Shown here: positions 54,290 to 64,000 of the stretch, in pieces
Position numbering within the stretch: position 1 is the stretch's first letter
Layout: every line of letters begins with the position of its first letter
Origin: Cristatella mucedo
Taxonomy: Eukaryota > Bryozoa > Phylactolaemata > Cristatellidae
Reading direction: 5' to 3'
Length of the DNA: 64,000 nt
Assembly (NCBI GenBank): GCA_009760855.2
Contig: WPIO01000266.1
Span: 32,813-96,812 of the forward strand
Translations under genes and position numbers: made by a program
Notes under the pieces: generated by a model
Seen by the model: only the letters and a program-made list of their open reading frames with translations
What the model was told of the DNA's origin: nothing
The model's database searches: none

Positions 54290-54470
54290 CTTGTGCTACT
54301 AGACCTCGAAGGGACAGTTAGGGTAAACAGATATAGCAGCCTCAAGTGCATGGCAGCAGAGAAGCCCCACATGCTATCACAGCCGCTTGAGCCAATGGCT
54401 GGGCTTGAGCCCACTACCTGGGTCGTACAGAGCGAGCACCTTACCCCTGGGCTAGCAGTGACAAGAGGAC
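54290..54470 (-). mobile_element. SINE family B, diverged
   Basis: Reverse copy: GGGCTTGAGCCCACTACC (B box region), GGGTCGTACAGAGCGAGC and ACCTTACCCCTGGGCTAGC. The tail side from 54290 to 54400 matches poorly. Confidence 0.6.
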
Positions 54471-54619
54471 AGCAGACGATGGCACGGTGGCACCAAGGAG
54501 GAAGTAGGAGTACTGGGAGTGGGAAGCCATTGCTAGCCTTCACCCAACCAAGGCTCGTTGCAGTTGGCGGCTCTGCAGCAAGATAGCCCCACAGGTTCGG
54601 ATCAGTTCCGGTATATTCA

Positions 54620-54707
54620 CATTATATAGTATAAATATGATTCATATGATATAATTATCACATGATTATCATAATAATCACGGGATTAATTAAAATTAAT
54701 CATCGTG

Positions 54708-54750
<43 letters not shown>

Positions 54751-54845
54751 CGTGGTGATTATAGCTTATATATCATACGATAATTCATATGATATGATGT
54801 AACATAATATGATATAGTCATATGATATCTGATATATATATTCTG
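54620..54845 (+). repeat. AT-rich block with (TA)n
   Basis: About 20 TA units at 54711-54749 within AT-rich sequence containing several short palindromes based on ATCATATGAT. Confidence 0.93.
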
Positions 54846-57800
54846 AAGCAGGCGTCCTTCATTGCCAATCGCCTCCCTCCTCTCCCGTCGATGGCCAGCT
54901 CGGTAGTGCCAACAGTGCCACCAGGAGGGAGGCATCCCCCCTGCTGATCGTTGATAATGGTGCCATGCATCTCAGCAGAGTGACCGTAGAGAGCCACGTG
55001 CCCGCAGAGCCACGTGCACGCTGGCCTCGCTCCGCTCTGGAACCTGGCACTGCTGTAAGACCTAGGCTCCAGAAATCGCAGCAGCAGCATTGACAAGTGT
55101 TCCCGAAAGTGCAACATTTCATCCTGAGCCAAAGCGTAAAACAAAATAATATATGAAAGAGAGCAAAAGACCTCATGATTGGGTAACACGAACCGAAGAT
55201 TGGGCAGGGGGCAAACGCCCCAGGCGCTGGATCAGGGGCGCTGACGGATGGCGCCAAAATGAGTGTCTAATACTGGGTGGGGGCGCCATCTGTATAGTTC
55301 GTCCCCGGGCGCACAACATCCTAGGAGCGCCTCTGCTTTCTTGTCCAGGTGGTATAATTTTTCTACACCGTGGCTCCAATGAAAAGTAAAAAGGAGACTT
55401 TTCTTGGTGAGAACTGGGAGGGGGACTTTTTAGGGGGGAATTTTTCAGAACTGTTACAACTGCAGCATCTCGTTTCGAAAGTCTGTTTCGATGTGACCCG
55501 CAAGCAGCAACGGTAGCAGAAAGCCGAAGGAGACTTCAAGTTGGCTCAGTCGAGTTTCTGGACGTTAATGCCAAGGCCGGTTCATCTTTCACACGACCTG
55601 CTCTCTTGCTAGGAAACGATCGTTGGCCAGAAATGCTCTCTCCAGAGCCCTTACCCTGAGGTCGCAATAAGAATCACTATTTTGGAGCCGATCGGGATGC
55701 AAGGTGATGAACCGGATACAGCTGCTTGGTGGGGGAGCCGTATTCATGAATATCGAACACAATCCAATTAAGGGGTATTAACTATCGGGTGAAGTTCACA
55801 AGCCAAAGTGGTGGTAGCAAACGACTTGAGGAGTACGCATCTTCAAGCACGATGAAAAGACAAACGCAATGAAGAGATTGTCCGGGTAACTGCAAGAAGT
55901 ACTATTGTAGCTACTCTGTGCACGATGGGATATCTGGGCCGGGAGTAGTTGTTCGGCACGCGTGCCGGTCCGTGCCCCCGGATTAACAAATATTATCTCT
56001 TACATTCCCACTGGATCAGGCAGTTCAGCAGCAGGACATGCTGTCACATGTGCAGCAGTTGCAGCACTCGTCGGTAGTTTCAGCACTCCTCTGTGGTTTC
56101 AGCACTACGCTCTTCTGTATAAGAGGATTAGAGTGGAGGGCTGTAGAGAGAATGAGCTAGACATGCAAAATCCAAAACTGGGGACAAGAGAAATGTGACG
56201 TCAAGAGCTACCAAGAAAAATGCAAACTTTGAAGCTGGCAGTTTAGAAATGGACTTGATAAGTAAGAGAGCTCAGCATCACTTGTGTGGCATAAATGGTA
56301 GAGATGTCAAAGCAATGCTTGCTCTCTAGAACCGAGACTTTCCCGACCACCAACCCCAAGGTGGAAGGGAGGGAGGGTGGTCGCAGCTGCCAGGAGCCAC
56401 GGGTCTCGCAACAAAAGCCAAATCTGATCGTCAAGGTTCTGAGGGGACAATTACGTCAGATCGCACGGTCGTCGATAAGACATGGACGTCTAGCCAACAC
56501 GAAGAGAATAGGTCGAGATAGAGGCAGGCCGAGCCACTCATTGCTAGATCAAGCAAAGAAGCGCACTCATTAAGCACGATCCTTGAAGCCAACGAGCAGG
56601 GCAAACTGCCACGAAAAGAGTCGAAAAGAAAAAGCAATTTCCATAATATCGATGCATGCTCACAGGCAAATATACCGGACATGGGGGGGGGGAACCGAAA
56701 GCCTGCACAGTAGCAATCGGATATGGGATAGTTGCAGCAGGCTCGAGAGAACTTTTCATGAATGTGTGCAGAGCAATTTGAGAGAAATTCGGTAGGGCTT
56801 TCAGTTTTCTAGGCCGATCGTTATGATGACGATAATGATGACACCATTGTGCTGATTGCAGGCTACTGAGGATGATAAAGATGATTATGACAAAGACCAT
56901 GCCGGCAGCTGCCACGGTGGATATAGATCAAGCCTTCAGCGGTGACAGTGATAGAGATATGAGTGATTATGACAGTTAGTTAATACAACGTTGATCAAAG
57001 TGACAACGATGGCAATTGCAGGACTAATATGCTGGTCTTACTAGAGTGCAACACTAACAGGATTTCGCTGAGCTTCAGTGTATAGTGTGATCAGGGGTCA
57101 GATCAGCAACAATTCTGCTCCAGCATTCGTAAATGAGCAGACGTTGTTAAGAAAGGTAAAATCTCGAGGAGCATGGTCATCGCTTGGTGCAGCAACCAGG
57201 TGCTCAAATTTATTTGTGCTTCGGTTGACATGCACAGTAAGCATCCCGTCGGATATGCTTATTACAAATAGCAGCTGAAAGAGCTGACAGCAATCAGGTG
57301 GCCACAAGCAGCCGTTCTTTGACGAGGGCGATTATAAGCCAAAGCAAGCTTATATATAATTTATTATATATAACATATTATTATATATAAGCCAAAGCAA
57401 GTAGGCAGAGCCGGTGGCATCCCGATTGAAAACTACAACGTCCAGACCATCACGTCTGTCTCTTTTTCCAATTGTAAAGCTTTTTTCTAGCAGCACTCGG
57501 TATGGATGTTGTCAAAGCACACGTGTTTGGCTATCGTACCACAGCCACTCTACAGCCTCAAACTCTGACCTGTTTCGAGATGTGAAATCGCACGAGTGCT
57601 GTCAGCGGCCCATGAGCACAACGTCATTGTTTGCTCCGCTGACCAGTCATGGATGCCAGCAAAATAGAAATGCCGAATGAGCATGGGAAGGAAGGAAAGA
57701 AAATGCAAGTCACAAACGTAAGTAAAATATCCAAGCTGTCATTAATATCTGCAGGCAAGGAAGGTATGAGTGTCAAATTTTGGGAGCCTTAGCGCGCAGA

Positions 57801-57852
57801 AGCACGAAAATTGAAAAGAGGAAACGGAGGCAGAGAGAGAGAGACCGAATAC

Positions 57853-57854
<2 letters not shown>
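54846..57854. other. no gene recognised
   Basis: Unassigned. A direct repeat of TATAAGCCAAAGCAAG occurs at about 57333 and 57386 around AT-rich sequence. Confidence 0.45.
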
Positions 57855-57883
<29 letters not shown>

Positions 57884-57995
57884 TTGCACTTGATAAAGTG
57901 CCCTCAGAGAACTTAATCTCTTTCTAGGCGCTTTACATTTGCTGCAAAGTGATACGCAATAGAAAAGTAAGTAAAATCATGCTTGAAAAACATAC
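57855..57995 (-). mobile_element. LINE 3' tail
   Basis: (ATT)n stretch, then the tail hairpin (TGATAAAGTGCCCTCAGAG...CTAGGCGCTTTACATTTGC) and about 50 bases of 3' UTR. Confidence 0.85.
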
Positions 57996-58636
57996 AGAAA
58001 GAGAGACGTGCATCAGCAGAGGTCCGTTGAGTGTAAGCAAGAATAGTTTCATACACGTTGCACCCTGCCCCCCCCCCCATTCCAGGCATCTACCCCCCCA
58101 CGCCGCCCTAGCTAGCCCCAATGAGCAGGCATCACCGGGAAGTGCTTGAAGGCAGCCTCTGCTTGCCTTCCACTGTATGCAGTGTTTTCACGAGCTATGC
58201 CAGCGTGAACAGTTTTTTTTGGTTACGCTCCTGATGTGGCAGCAACAAGGAGTATTTCAACTGAAGTGGGTTGTGGACAGCCATTGCAGGTGGCGCTACT
58301 GTCTTCTGATGCTTTTGAAGCAATGCAAACAATGAGCGCACTTGATGTTGCATAAAGCTTGCACGACCACATCAAGCCCAGATCCGATGAGGTGATCGAT
58401 TTCCCTCCCTTCTTCCAAACTTGTTGACAACTCACAGCTGGTTGACAGCTCATGCTGCCCAGTTAGAGGCTGGCATGATCGCCAAGGAGGCATTATTTCG
58501 ACGACTGAACGCCCGTAAAATAGTCTCTCAAGCTAAACAGCATGCGTCCACTGTACGGCTAGCGGGCCGTTCTGATCTGATCTGGGGGCAGCCTCTGGTG
58601 GACAGCATGGCAGAGAGGCATCCGAAGTGACAGCTT

Positions 58637-58664
58637 TTTTCCGAAAACTTATGTTTTCGGAAAA
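58637..58664. repeat. perfect inverted repeat, 12-bp stem, 4-base loop
   Basis: Arms TTTTCCGAAAAC and GTTTTCGGAAAA, loop TTAT. The run of T before it makes it look like a bacterial terminator, but the context is eukaryotic. Confidence 0.9.
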
Positions 58665-59084
58665 CTATTGGGAGCAAGACAAATGAAAGACTGCGACCGA
58701 ACAATAACTCCAGTACCCACGATGTAAGTAGTAAGCTGGGTCGACAGCCTCCCCTCGATGTGCTCTCGCACTTGTAGCTCGGCACACCATGCAGTGATGT
58801 AGGTAACTGCCATGTGCACTAGCCGGCACTTACAGCGGACACATACAGCATCAACACCGACAGCTGAAGCCCACTTTTGGAGCCAAAATCAGTAACCTCG
58901 GCATTCATCCCGAAATAGCACAGACAAGAAGAAGAACGTTTGCAGGATATCGAAAAGTCACTGCAGCAGGCACTAACAAAGAGGCAGCAAAGAACAGCTG
59001 GAAAATGGTACCGTCGGCAGCGGCGGCAGGAGACCGAGTGCATGTGCTTTTCGGCAGAAGTACAATCCTTTGAACAAATTGTCT

Positions 59085-59160
59085 GGGCCTTAGCTCAGGG
59101 ATAAGGTGGGTGCATTCAGAGGCTCCCAGGCTCGAGTCCTTCAGTAGGCAATTATGGATA
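59085..59160 (+). mobile_element. tRNA-like SINE head, third type (tentative)
   Basis: TTAGCTCAGGGATAAGGTGG looks like a tRNA D-arm and A box; CCCAGGCTCGAGTCC about 25 bases later looks like a B box. It does not close into a tRNA cloverleaf by eye, and no matching copy is elsewhere in the window. Confidence 0.4.
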
Positions 59161-59999
59161 GAAAATGGGTGAAAACTGCTATGGCTATGGCTATGACTCT
59201 TCAGCTGCAAAATAAACGAGGCCTCAAGTTAATGGGATGTCCAATGCACGATGCAGGATGGCTTACCAAGGACTACCAGACCTCCATGAATATCCGGACA
59301 GACAAAAATACCAGAGGTTACCAGGAACTACCAGACTTGAGGCTGGCACACCTCCGAGAGGCCTGTCAGGGAACCCTTGTGCTCGGCAAACAGCTTAAAG
59401 CTGTGCAAGAGTGCTATCAATTTTTGATGGGGCAAAAAAAGGCAACTCCAGGAACAGTTCTCATTGGGTCTAATAATTTTTTTTTTAGATTTGGGTTCGA
59501 TCCTATTTTTAGCTGACTTACGAGAAGTTCCTTCGAGGCAGGAGAGCGGCAGAGCAGAGCCGTCCCATGCCGTGCTCAACATTCTTTCAGAGGGGGCTGC
59601 CACAGTACGACACTGCACCTTCAGTGGTAGAAATTAGGAAAGGCTACAATTTCATTTTTTAAGGCACGCACATGCTCATAGTTAGTACAGACGGTCATTT
59701 ATATGAGAAAGGACTAAAGAAGACTGCCCTTTGACCTTTGACTTTGCCTCCCGAGGCATCCACGGAAAGGTCAGAGCCGATTTCTCAGGGCACGAACGAA
59801 TCGAATGAGACTTTCAGGCGGTCGAACCTAGTTCCCCAAACTGGGAAACTAAATATGTTTTAGATGGGCTAATGACCTTTTCGGGCAGACTTGTAAGAAA
59901 TAAGAATTTTCTTGGTGCTGCTTGGTTATGTATCTCAATAAAAATTCAAGATTATGCAGCTAGTAGCGATAGCTACCGCACTTAAACAAAGCCCCTCAC

Positions 60000-60004
60000 G
60001 CACA

Positions 60005-60039
<35 letters not shown>

Positions 60040-60090
60040 GACAGGAAATCGCACGTATACAAAGCCCCCCACACACCCACGCACGCATGT

Positions 60091-60135
<45 letters not shown>

Positions 60136-60142
60136 ACAGGTA
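60000..60142 (+). repeat. duplicated (CA)n block
   Basis: Two (CA)n runs (about 60005-60037 and 60092-60131), each followed by a C/GTGACAGG...AATC segment (CGCGACAGGAAATCGCA and CGTGACAGGTAATCAATCGCA). The second unit looks like a duplicate of the first. Confidence 0.9.
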
Positions 60143-60189
60143 ATCAATCGCATGGCCTCGTTAGCCACCGTTTTCTACAAGGAGTTGGT

Positions 60190-61150
60190 TAAGTTAGTAG
60201 AAAACTTTTAAAATTTAATAGCAATAAAACCAACTTACTAGTTACAGTCAAACCAAGTGTAATTTAGAAATTAGAAAACTTTGGAAAGATCAAAATCGGC
60301 TCTGCCAGCATATCTCCTGTTGCATGTGCACGAAATCTAGGTGTCCTGTTGCCAAGTGACCTTTTATTAGACGACCACATCAGCTCTACAGTCAAGTCTG
60401 CCCGCCTACTGTCACCCACATAACATTGCTAAAATTCGGGCTCGCTTAGACAGGGATACTGCACTCAAATTGGTTCATGAATTTGTGACATCAATCTCGA
60501 CTTCTGTAACTAACTGCTTGCTGGTCTACCGGCTCATGCAATCAGGTTCTTACAGTTGGTGCAGCACTCTGCAGCTAGGCTTGTCTGCTGTGAACGTTGC
60601 AGCTGCCACATCACATAACTTGTAGCTCACCTGCACTGTGCACTGGCTCCCCGTCAATCCATCGACCATAAAGTTTTGTCACTCACTTTTAGGTCCCTTC
60701 GTTCTTTGACTTTAGCATACCTATCAGACCAACCCCCAGGCTAGACATTATATCAACAAGTTTTTCTGAATCAAATAGTTTAGCTGCACCTCGTACGAAC
60801 CTCAAATTATTTGGATATCGTGCCTTTAGTTCGCATGCTCCCAAAGCCTGAACTCACTCTAGAGTGAAGTCACGACACCCCCTGACTTGAAAACATTTAA
60901 AAAAAAAGTAAAAATGCATATATTTATCGCGGAATTGAGAGGGTTCATGTGATTCGTACTTTGTGTACTTCTGCGTGCTGACACTGTGCATGCTGTCACT
61001 AACCATATTTGCATACTGTCTCCCTGCGCATGTCACAACATGTTATGCATTGAGCATCCTAACACTAACAATTCGACCATGCTCTCTTCTTGGAGGTGCT
61101 ATAAAAAGGAATAATTATTATTATTGCATTATTATTATTATCATAGACAA
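60190..61150 (+). mobile_element. decayed copy of the same LINE family
   Basis: DNA similar to the 45 kb LINE from the region after the YADD motif through the 3' UTR: the strings GGCTCTGCCAGCATATCTCC, ACGACCACATCAGCTC and AAATTCGGGCT occur in both, as does the 3' UTR phrase TGCGTGCTGACACTGTGC. The reading frame is broken many times. It ends near an (ATT)n stretch at about 61115-61140. Confidence 0.85.
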
Positions 61151-61724
61151 AGGGTGTGGGTTAGAAGTAAGTTTCCACAAGTGCGAGCTGTTTACGTGAC
61201 AGATAAAGCGACACACAAAACTTATCGACCAGCGGCCGGGCCAAAGTAGGCAGATCAATCGGATGAGGCTTATCGTCGCAGTGAAAAAAACGGGGTCGAC
61301 AAAAACTTGAAGACAAGCAGCCATCAATCGAAGCATTTAAAAAGTAGCCAATAAGCCAATACAGAAAGTGCAATACGCAAATAAGCCAATGCAGGAAGTA
61401 CAACACACAAATAGGACCAGACCGAAAACAGAGATCTAAACTATCTGTGATAGATCTGGGGATAGATCTGCGATAGATCGTAGCAACGAATCAAAACGTC
61501 ATGTCCAACACCCAAGTCGAATTTGTTATATTACGTTGGAATGGCACCGGCAGTGAGTCGAGTGGGTCCGACGGAGATAAGGAGCTCTCATTGGGTGGAG
61601 GTTAGTCGGCCGAGGTTGCAGCCGGGTCTGCGAGTAACTCAGCTCAGTGCCACGAGAGCTCTCTTTAGCTCGCTAGCAGCATTTGTGGCTGAAATTCGCA
61701 CTTCGACGGTAGCATATTTCTCAC

Positions 61725-62480
61725 GTTAAATGATGATTAAACCAACTTGCCGATTATTGGCAAACCTATCGTCACTCAAATTGGAAAGTGAAACCTTTAA
61801 AATGGGCTCGGCCAGAATGTATTTCGTGGTATCTGCACAGAATCTGGGTGACCTATTCCAAAGTGTTCCTTCACTAGACGGCTACATCTCTGAAGTCAAG
61901 TCAGCCTACATCCAGCTAAGCATCCGTCCATATTCGGGCCTGCTTAGGAAAGGATCCCCAAGCCTAGTTGGTCGATGCATTGGGGTGACGTTTCATTTCG
62001 GCACATGTAGCTCACAACTTACTGTCTTCCTGCCTGTGCAAAAATGATGCTTGCAGTTAGCGAAACAGTGTGCAGCTAAGCTTTTCGGCCGTGACCGGCG
62101 ACACTGTCATGTCAAACCCTCTTTACACAGATCTGTACTGGCTCCCCAGAAAGCGGGCGTATCGACTTCAATATTCTGCCACTTACTTAGAAGAATCTTC
62201 ATTATCTAGCAGCAGCTTAACTATCCGAAATAATCCATACTCAGGCTTGGCACGGATATGCTTGGTACCGCTAGCTCTTATGACTCAAGCCGTTTAGCTG
62301 TGCCTCGAACCAACCTTAAATCCCTTTGGATGCCATGTCTTTAATTCGTTGGCTCCCAAAGCCTTGAACTCAAAATCACTCCCGACTGACGTCGGAACGA
62401 TCCCTTACTTAACGACGTTTAAATAGAAGCCAAAAGCCCGTCTGTTCGTCGTTCCATTTGTTGGGTCCGTGAGTACTTTA
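61725..62480 (+). mobile_element. older diverged LINE copy of the same family
   Basis: Follows the same order as the other copies (TGATTAAACCAACTTGC, GGCTCGGCCAGAATGT, TGGGTGACCTATTCCAAAGTG, GACGGCTACATCTC, CTGTACTGGCTCCC, GGCTCCCAAAGCC) but with lower identity. It ends at GTTGGGTCCGTGAG near 62470, just before a (GA)n tract. No intact frame. Confidence 0.75.
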
Positions 62481-62558
62481 AGAGCTAATGCGTGCTGCCG
62501 CTGTTCATAGTGTCACAAAGCAATTGAAGCGCATCCTTTCCAGCGTAAGCAAAGGAGC

Positions 62559-62559
<1 letters not shown>

Positions 62560-62651
<92 letters not shown>

Positions 62652-62706
62652 CGAGAGAGCGAGAGAGAGAGAGAGGGGGAGAGAGAAAGAGAGAGAGAGA
62701 GAGAGG

Positions 62707-62788
<82 letters not shown>

Positions 62789-62821
62789 GAAAGAGAAAGA
62801 GAGAGAGACAGAGAGAGAGAT
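62560..62821 (+). repeat. (GA)n tract
   Basis: GA for about 260 bases with GGGC, GGGGA and ACAG interruptions. Confidence 0.97.
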
Positions 62822-63169
62822 TGGATTTTCTTACGATGCTATATAAATATCATTTTATAATTACCATTGCACTTGCCCACCCGCTAAAGTGCTGAACGGA
62901 CAAGAAGACTTGGACGACGTGGCGAAGCTTTTCTATCTTTAAGATGCTATTAAGCTCGCGAGCATTCTGTTTATCGACTGTTAGCGATGAAGGTACGTCG
63001 TGGGCTCGTCAGTCTGTCACGACGTCGCAGCGCGGTGCAAGGCTGAGTCGCCAAAGCTGACCCTTCCCCTGAAGGTAGCACAGAAAAGGCTACGCCTCAT
63101 TGCTAGTCGCGCGCGCCGAGATGGAAAATGGCGTCGACAAGTACTTCCGCTGCGATAACCATAGCTGCG

Positions 63170-63201
63170 ATAGAGATAGCGATAGCGATAGCGATAGCGA
63201 T

Positions 63202-63281
<80 letters not shown>

Positions 63282-63290
63282 AGAGAGAGC
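63170..63290 (+). repeat. (GATAGC)n then (GA)n
   Basis: Five or six GATAGC units, then about 75 bases of GA. The hexamer block is unusual for this window. Confidence 0.96.
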
Positions 63291-64000
63291 TGACAGCGCG
63301 AGCGACAAAAGTCATTTCCCAAGCAGCCAAAGGTGACATAAAAATATGGCAGCCGACGGAGTTGTTGCGCTTTAACTAGACAGTTTGCGCCATGGCAATA
63401 CTACAAAGGCTGTCGGCGAATAAGGAAAGAATAGTCCCCGCCATTGCCGCTCCGCGAGTGGCCACGAGACGCCGGAAGGGAAGGGCAGGCCGAACGCCGT
63501 CGTTCGCAGCGAGGAAGCGCTCAGCGAGAATCAGCGGCTCACCGCCTTGCTGGCGGTGAGCCGTGGCCGCCTTCACACGGCCGCGACGCGGACGCTGGCT
63601 CGACCGTATCATGGACGGCGCTATGTAAAGCGCTCGCTACCGTCCCGTGAAGTTTCCCCAAACGCCGGAAGCGGATGAGCGTATTCTGGATAGGAGCGGA
63701 GACGGGCCGCTGTCAGCGCGACCCCATTAGGTAACCAGTCCGACGACGACGACGTCAGCGCCGGCAGCAGAAGAGGCACGCCGGAGGTGGCTAAAGGCGA
63801 TTGATGAGATCTGGGCGCAAACTCATGGAAAACGGGTGAGGGGATACGGGATTACCGCCCGGCGGATTGCCGCCATTGGCTAGGAGTTCTCCGCTTCTCC
63901 ATCCGCCGCGACAGCTCGGCTAATTACCAAAGCAAGGAGCCGGAGGGCAGACAGAGCTGTTCTGCCGAAAAGAGCCAGCAACAGCCGGAAAGCGGTCAGA
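63291..64000. other. GC-rich end of window, unrecognised open frame at the edge
   Basis: GC-rich compared with the previous 8 kb. A plus frame near 63775-63880 reads RRWLKAIDEIWAQTHGK then VRGYGITARRIAAIG before a TAG, and the frame after it is open to the window edge. It is not low complexity, but I cannot name it. It might be a mobile element protein or the start of the next gene. Confidence 0.35.
63535..63563. repeat. perfect inverted repeat, 12-bp stem, 5-base loop
   Basis: Arms CGGCTCACCGCC and GGCGGTGAGCCG, loop TTGCT. Confidence 0.9.

Larger units (their letters stand above)
57996..59999. other. no gene recognised
   Basis: Contains the hairpin at 58637 and the tRNA-like head at 59085. 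No coding evidence. Confidence 0.45.

Noticed and set aside
58637-58664. Hairpin next to a T run, like a bacterial terminator
   Set aside because: The window is clearly eukaryotic, and similar hairpins of unrelated sequence occur throughout.

Overview
The window looks like nuclear DNA from an invertebrate animal. It has GT-AG introns of about 0.1 to 9 kb, a conserved animal synaptic scaffold gene in many short exons, CR1/L2-like LINE fragments, tRNA-derived SINEs and a very heavy load of (GA)n/(TC)n microsatellite. I cannot place it to a phylum from sequence alone. Most long open frames are shadows of low-complexity repeats ((GA)n read as Arg-Glu or Ser-Leu; CAG-type repeats read as Ala, Leu, Cys or Gln) and are not genes.

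The main gene is a liprin-alpha (PPFIA / syd-2 family) on the minus strand. I traced 18 exons from the start codons near 50.45 kb to about 11.07 kb. The first 16 exons join with compatible splice phases and give about 1123 codons without a stop: the N-terminal motif MMCDVMPTISED, the liprin coiled coil, the disordered Ser/Pro linker and the start of the first SAM domain. Exon 17 (rest of SAM1) and exon 18 (SAM2) are clearly recognisable, but both carry small insertions that break the frame. I did not find the short exon expected between them, the third SAM domain, or the 3' end.

Layout: 1-11 kb has no gene I recognise, only (GA)n tracts and a few SINE or LINE fragments. 11-50.5 kb is the liprin-alpha gene, its introns filled with (GA)n tracts, LINE 3' ends and SINEs, a 69-bp tandem repeat near 27.3 kb, a truncated LINE with a reverse transcriptase near 45 kb, and (GT)n near 49.4 kb. 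51.2-52.6 kb is a 37-bp CAG-rich minisatellite just upstream of the liprin 5' end. 53.0-53.8 kb holds a weak plus-strand candidate gene with helical, armadillo-like segments. 54-63.3 kb is repeat-rich sequence with two decayed LINEs. The last 600 bases are GC-rich and unrecognised.

The points most worth checking are the insertions clustered in exons 17-18 between two large GA tracts, the 3' tail shared by the SINE and LINE families, the set of short-loop perfect inverted repeats, and the Ala/Gly/Gln expansions inside the otherwise conserved liprin coiled coil.
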